This document shows positions 62,418-64,000 of a stretch of DNA of 64,000 bases, piece by piece. Origin of the DNA: Micromonospora sp. MW-13 (lineage in GTDB: Bacteria > Actinomycetota > Actinomycetes > Mycobacteriales > Micromonosporaceae); assembly GCF_003434305.1 (NCBI RefSeq), contig NZ_QKKX01000054.1, positions 90,012 to 154,011 on the forward strand. Direction: 5' to 3'. The notes below the pieces were generated by a model. It saw only the letters and a list, made by a program, of their open reading frames with translations, made no database searches and was not told the origin of the DNA. Numbering within the stretch: the stretch's first letter is position 1; each line of letters starts with the position of its first letter. The translations under genes were made by a program, and so were the position numbers.

Positions 62418-62489
62418 CGGCGTTCCCGCGGCGGCCCCGGAGCAGTCCGAGGCTGTCGCGGGGGCTCTTCCGGCCGTACGCTGAGGGCC

Positions 62490-63287
62490 ATGCGTGTCGC
62501 CGTCTGCCAGCTCAACGCCCGCGACGACCGGGCGGCCAACCTCGCGGCGGCGGAGGCCCTGCTGGTCCGCGCCGCAGCGGCCGGCGCGGACCTGGCCGTC
62601 CTCCCGGAGTACGTCGACTACCTGGGCCCCGCCGCCGGTCTGCCCGCGCCGGAGCCGGTCGACGGCACGGTGGGCCGGTTCTTCGCCGACGTGGCCCGCC
62701 GGCTCGGGATCTGGCTGGTCGCGGGGTCCTTCCACGAGGTGGGCCCGGATCCGGAACACACCTTCAACACGTCGCTGGTCTTCGACCGGTCCGGCACGCT
62801 GGTCGCCGGCTACCGAAAGATCCACCTGTACGACGTGGAGATTCCCGGGCGGGTCTCCTATCTGGAGTCGGCGACGGTCGCACCCGGAGAGAAGCCCGTG
62901 GTGGTCGACGTCGAGGGCGTCCGGGTCGGCCTGTCGATCTGCTACGACCTGCGCTTCCCCGAGCTCTACCGGCAACTGGTCACGGACGGGGACGCGCAGC
63001 TGCTGGTACTGCCGGCGGCGTTCATGCTGCACACGGGGCGGGACCACTGGGAGGTCCTGCTGCGGGCCCGGGCCATCGAGAACCAGTGCTTCGTGGCGGC
63101 GGCCGGTCAGACCGGCGACCACGAGCCGGGGCGCACCTGCTTCGGCCGCAGCATGGTGGTCGACCCGTGGGGAACGGTCCTCGGCCAGGTGCCGGACGGC
63201 CCCGGCCTGACCGTCGTCGACCTCGACCTGGAACGGCTCCGGACGATCCGGGCCGAGCTGCCGAGCCTGGCCAACCGCCGCCTCTGA
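62490..63287 (+). CDS. Carbon-nitrogen hydrolase (nitrilase superfamily, Nit1-like amidase)
   Basis: A 265-residue nitrilase-fold hydrolase with the catalytic triad E40 (VLPEYVDY), K110 (YRKIHLYD) and C151 (SICYDLRFPELY). The IHLYD and CYDLRFPELYR segments are those of the Nit1/NitFhit branch, whose best known activity is deaminated-glutathione amidase. In a mycothiol-using actinobacterium the natural substrate could be another omega-amide, so the activity is left general. It is monocistronic, convergent with the small membrane-protein gene. Confidence 0.92.
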   Translation: MRVAVCQLNARDDRAANLAAAEALLVRAAAAGADLAVLPEYVDYLGPAAGLPAPEPVDGTVGRFFADVARRLGIWLVAGSFHEVGPDPEHTFNTSLVFDRSGTLVAGYRKIHLYDVEIPGRVSYLESATVAPGEKPVVVDVEGVRVGLSICYDLRFPELYRQLVTDGDAQLLVLPAAFMLHTGRDHWEVLLRARAIENQCFVAAAGQTGDHEPGRTCFGRSMVVDPWGTVLGQVPDGPGLTVVDLDLERLRTIRAELPSLANRRL

Positions 63288-63322
63288 CGGCAGTTCCAGG
63301 GCGGCCGGGGCCTGTCCGGTGG

Positions 63323-63550
63323 TCAGCCCTGGAGCAGGACGCCGATCACGGTGAGGCCGGCGATGGCGGCGGCGGTGACCAGGAGAGCGGTGGTCATCCG
63401 GGACCTTCCCCGACGGGCCAGCCGACCGACCGACACCAGGATGACGACCAGTACGACGGCGCCGATGACCAGTTGCCAGAAGGGCATCAGCAGGCCGAGC
63501 AGTGCCTCCTCGGCGAGCGTGGTCGCCGGGAGGGCGGGAGCGTCATCCAT
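63323..63550 (-). CDS. Small two-helix membrane protein
   Basis: A 75-residue protein with two hydrophobic segments (FWQLVIGAVVLVVILVSVG and MTTALLVTAAAIAGLTVIGVLL) joined by a basic loop RLARRGRSR. The ATG at 63550 is chosen since further upstream the frame enters the rRNA-leader-like region. No family is recognised. Confidence 0.62.
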   Translation of the reverse strand: MDDAPALPATTLAEEALLGLLMPFWQLVIGAVVLVVILVSVGRLARRGRSRMTTALLVTAAAIAGLTVIGVLLQG

Positions 63551-63646
63551 GCCAGACACTCTGGCACGCCGGTGCCTGGTGTGCGGGGGAGCCGTTCGGA
63601 CGGTCCCCGGCGAGGCGACCTCGCCGCGAGATCGACGGGGACTGAT

Positions 63647-63675
63647 TTGCCTTCCGTTGGCCGTACGCGTAACTT
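63647..63675 (+). promoter_or_regulatory. Promoter-like element 1 of the right-edge leader
   Basis: TTGCCT (63647-63652) and TAACTT (63670-63675) are separated by 17 bp. Confidence 0.5.
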
Positions 63676-63791
63676 TCTCTCTGCAAGCGGGAGGCCGGAC
63701 AAACCGGCCGAGAGCGGGCACCAGGCTCGGGGCGGAGACGCCGAGCGAGGCTGGAAACCTGGGTGGTGCACGCAACACCGGTGAGACGGAG

Positions 63792-63820
63792 TTGCGATCG
63801 CGAAGCCGGCCGGGTAGAGT
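63792..63820 (+). promoter_or_regulatory. Promoter-like element 2 of the right-edge leader
   Basis: TTGCGA (63792-63797) and TAGAGT (63815-63820), spacer 17 bp. The spacer shares GCGAAG and CGGG blocks with element 3. Confidence 0.55.
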
Positions 63821-63962
63821 GCTGAAGCCGGCAGGAGCCGGTCGGATGGCCGCGAAGCGGCGATCGGCCGGTCTGCGGCTTCCCACGACAGCAACGACCG
63901 CCGGTCTCGGCGTGCGTCGACGTGGGGTCGATCGAATCGGCAAAGAAACTTCGGCAACGAGG

Positions 63963-63991
63963 TTGACTGCGAAGAATCGATCGGGTAAGTT
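63963..63991 (+). promoter_or_regulatory. Promoter-like element 3 (nearest the presumed rRNA operon)
   Basis: TTGACT (63963-63968) and TAAGTT (63986-63991), spacer 17 bp. It is the best match to a sigma-70-type consensus in the window and sits 9 bp from the edge. Confidence 0.65.
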
Positions 63992-64000
63992 GGAGAGGTT

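Larger units (their letters stand above)
63551..64000. other. Right-edge leader region, probably upstream of an rRNA operon
   Basis: No protein gene is supported. The 450 bp carry three rightward promoter-like elements, each with a 17-bp spacer (listed separately), and several short GAAGCCGGC-type repeats. This multi-promoter architecture and the sequence TTGACTGCGAAG at the edge resemble actinobacterial 16S rRNA leaders. The 16S gene itself is outside the window. Confidence 0.65.

Overview
The window looks like chromosomal DNA from a high-GC actinobacterium, most likely Micromonosporaceae and plausibly Micromonospora. The basis is pervasive G/C third positions, frequent GTG starts, GTGA/ATGA stop-start overlaps, and actinobacterial protein types: an OtsB-GH15 fusion, trHbO globin, class F sortase, DUF5130, a Uma2 protein and paired ClpP1/ClpP2. 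Genus assignment is inference; the 16S gene lies just beyond the right edge.

Left third (1-21.0 kb): the N-terminus of a SURF1 protein; a bifunctional penicillin-binding protein; a corrin/siroheme group (cobC, cobT, cysG); a trehalose pair (otsA and an OtsB-GH15 fusion); the translational ABC-F ATPase ettA with a thioesterase and an unknown protein; a YbjN protein; truncated hemoglobin O; an MFS exporter; an MscS channel. An AT-richer stretch follows with an orphan HflX N-terminal domain, an array of CTTGA half-sites and an HNH nuclease, then a sortase beside its probable substrate.

Middle (21.0-34 kb): a tightly overlapping catabolic operon for tryptophan. It holds kynA, kynU, kmo, 2-aminomuconic semialdehyde dehydrogenase, oxopentenoate hydratase, acetaldehyde dehydrogenase, hydroxyoxovalerate aldolase, oxalocrotonate decarboxylase, 2-aminomuconate deaminase, 3-hydroxyanthranilate dioxygenase and ACMS decarboxylase. 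A divergent Lrp/AsnC regulator sits upstream. Together these convert tryptophan to alanine, pyruvate and acetyl-CoA. Only the N-formylkynurenine formamidase is not recognisable.

34-45.4 kb: mixed housekeeping and conserved genes, including a DUF5130 protein, a shortened Uma2 protein, aminopeptidase N, a DsbA-like protein, a DUF1015 protein, rpiB, an Eis-like acetyltransferase and a propionyl/acetyl-CoA synthetase-like enzyme.

45.5-56.0 kb is the most unusual region: a predicted NTP-dependent conflict (immunity or programmed-death) locus. It comprises an Hsp70 ATPase fused through a membrane helix to an extracellular beta-propeller, a 1513-residue Sm-like/helical-repeat/beta-sandwich/AAA-type NTPase, a second AAA-type NTPase with a degenerate HEPN-like tail, a caspase-like protease and an EACC1 protein. 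To its right lie a diverged copy of a tRNA-Gly 3' end, a lipoprotein gene and the intact tRNA-Gly, an arrangement that suggests past integration at the tRNA.

Right end (57-64 kb): tRNA-Gly, tRNA-Pro, then tig, clpP1, clpP2 and clpX, with a ClgR-type box before clpP1. A nitrilase-family amidase and a small membrane protein follow. Three promoter-like elements with 17-bp spacers point rightwards at the edge, as expected for an rRNA operon leader.
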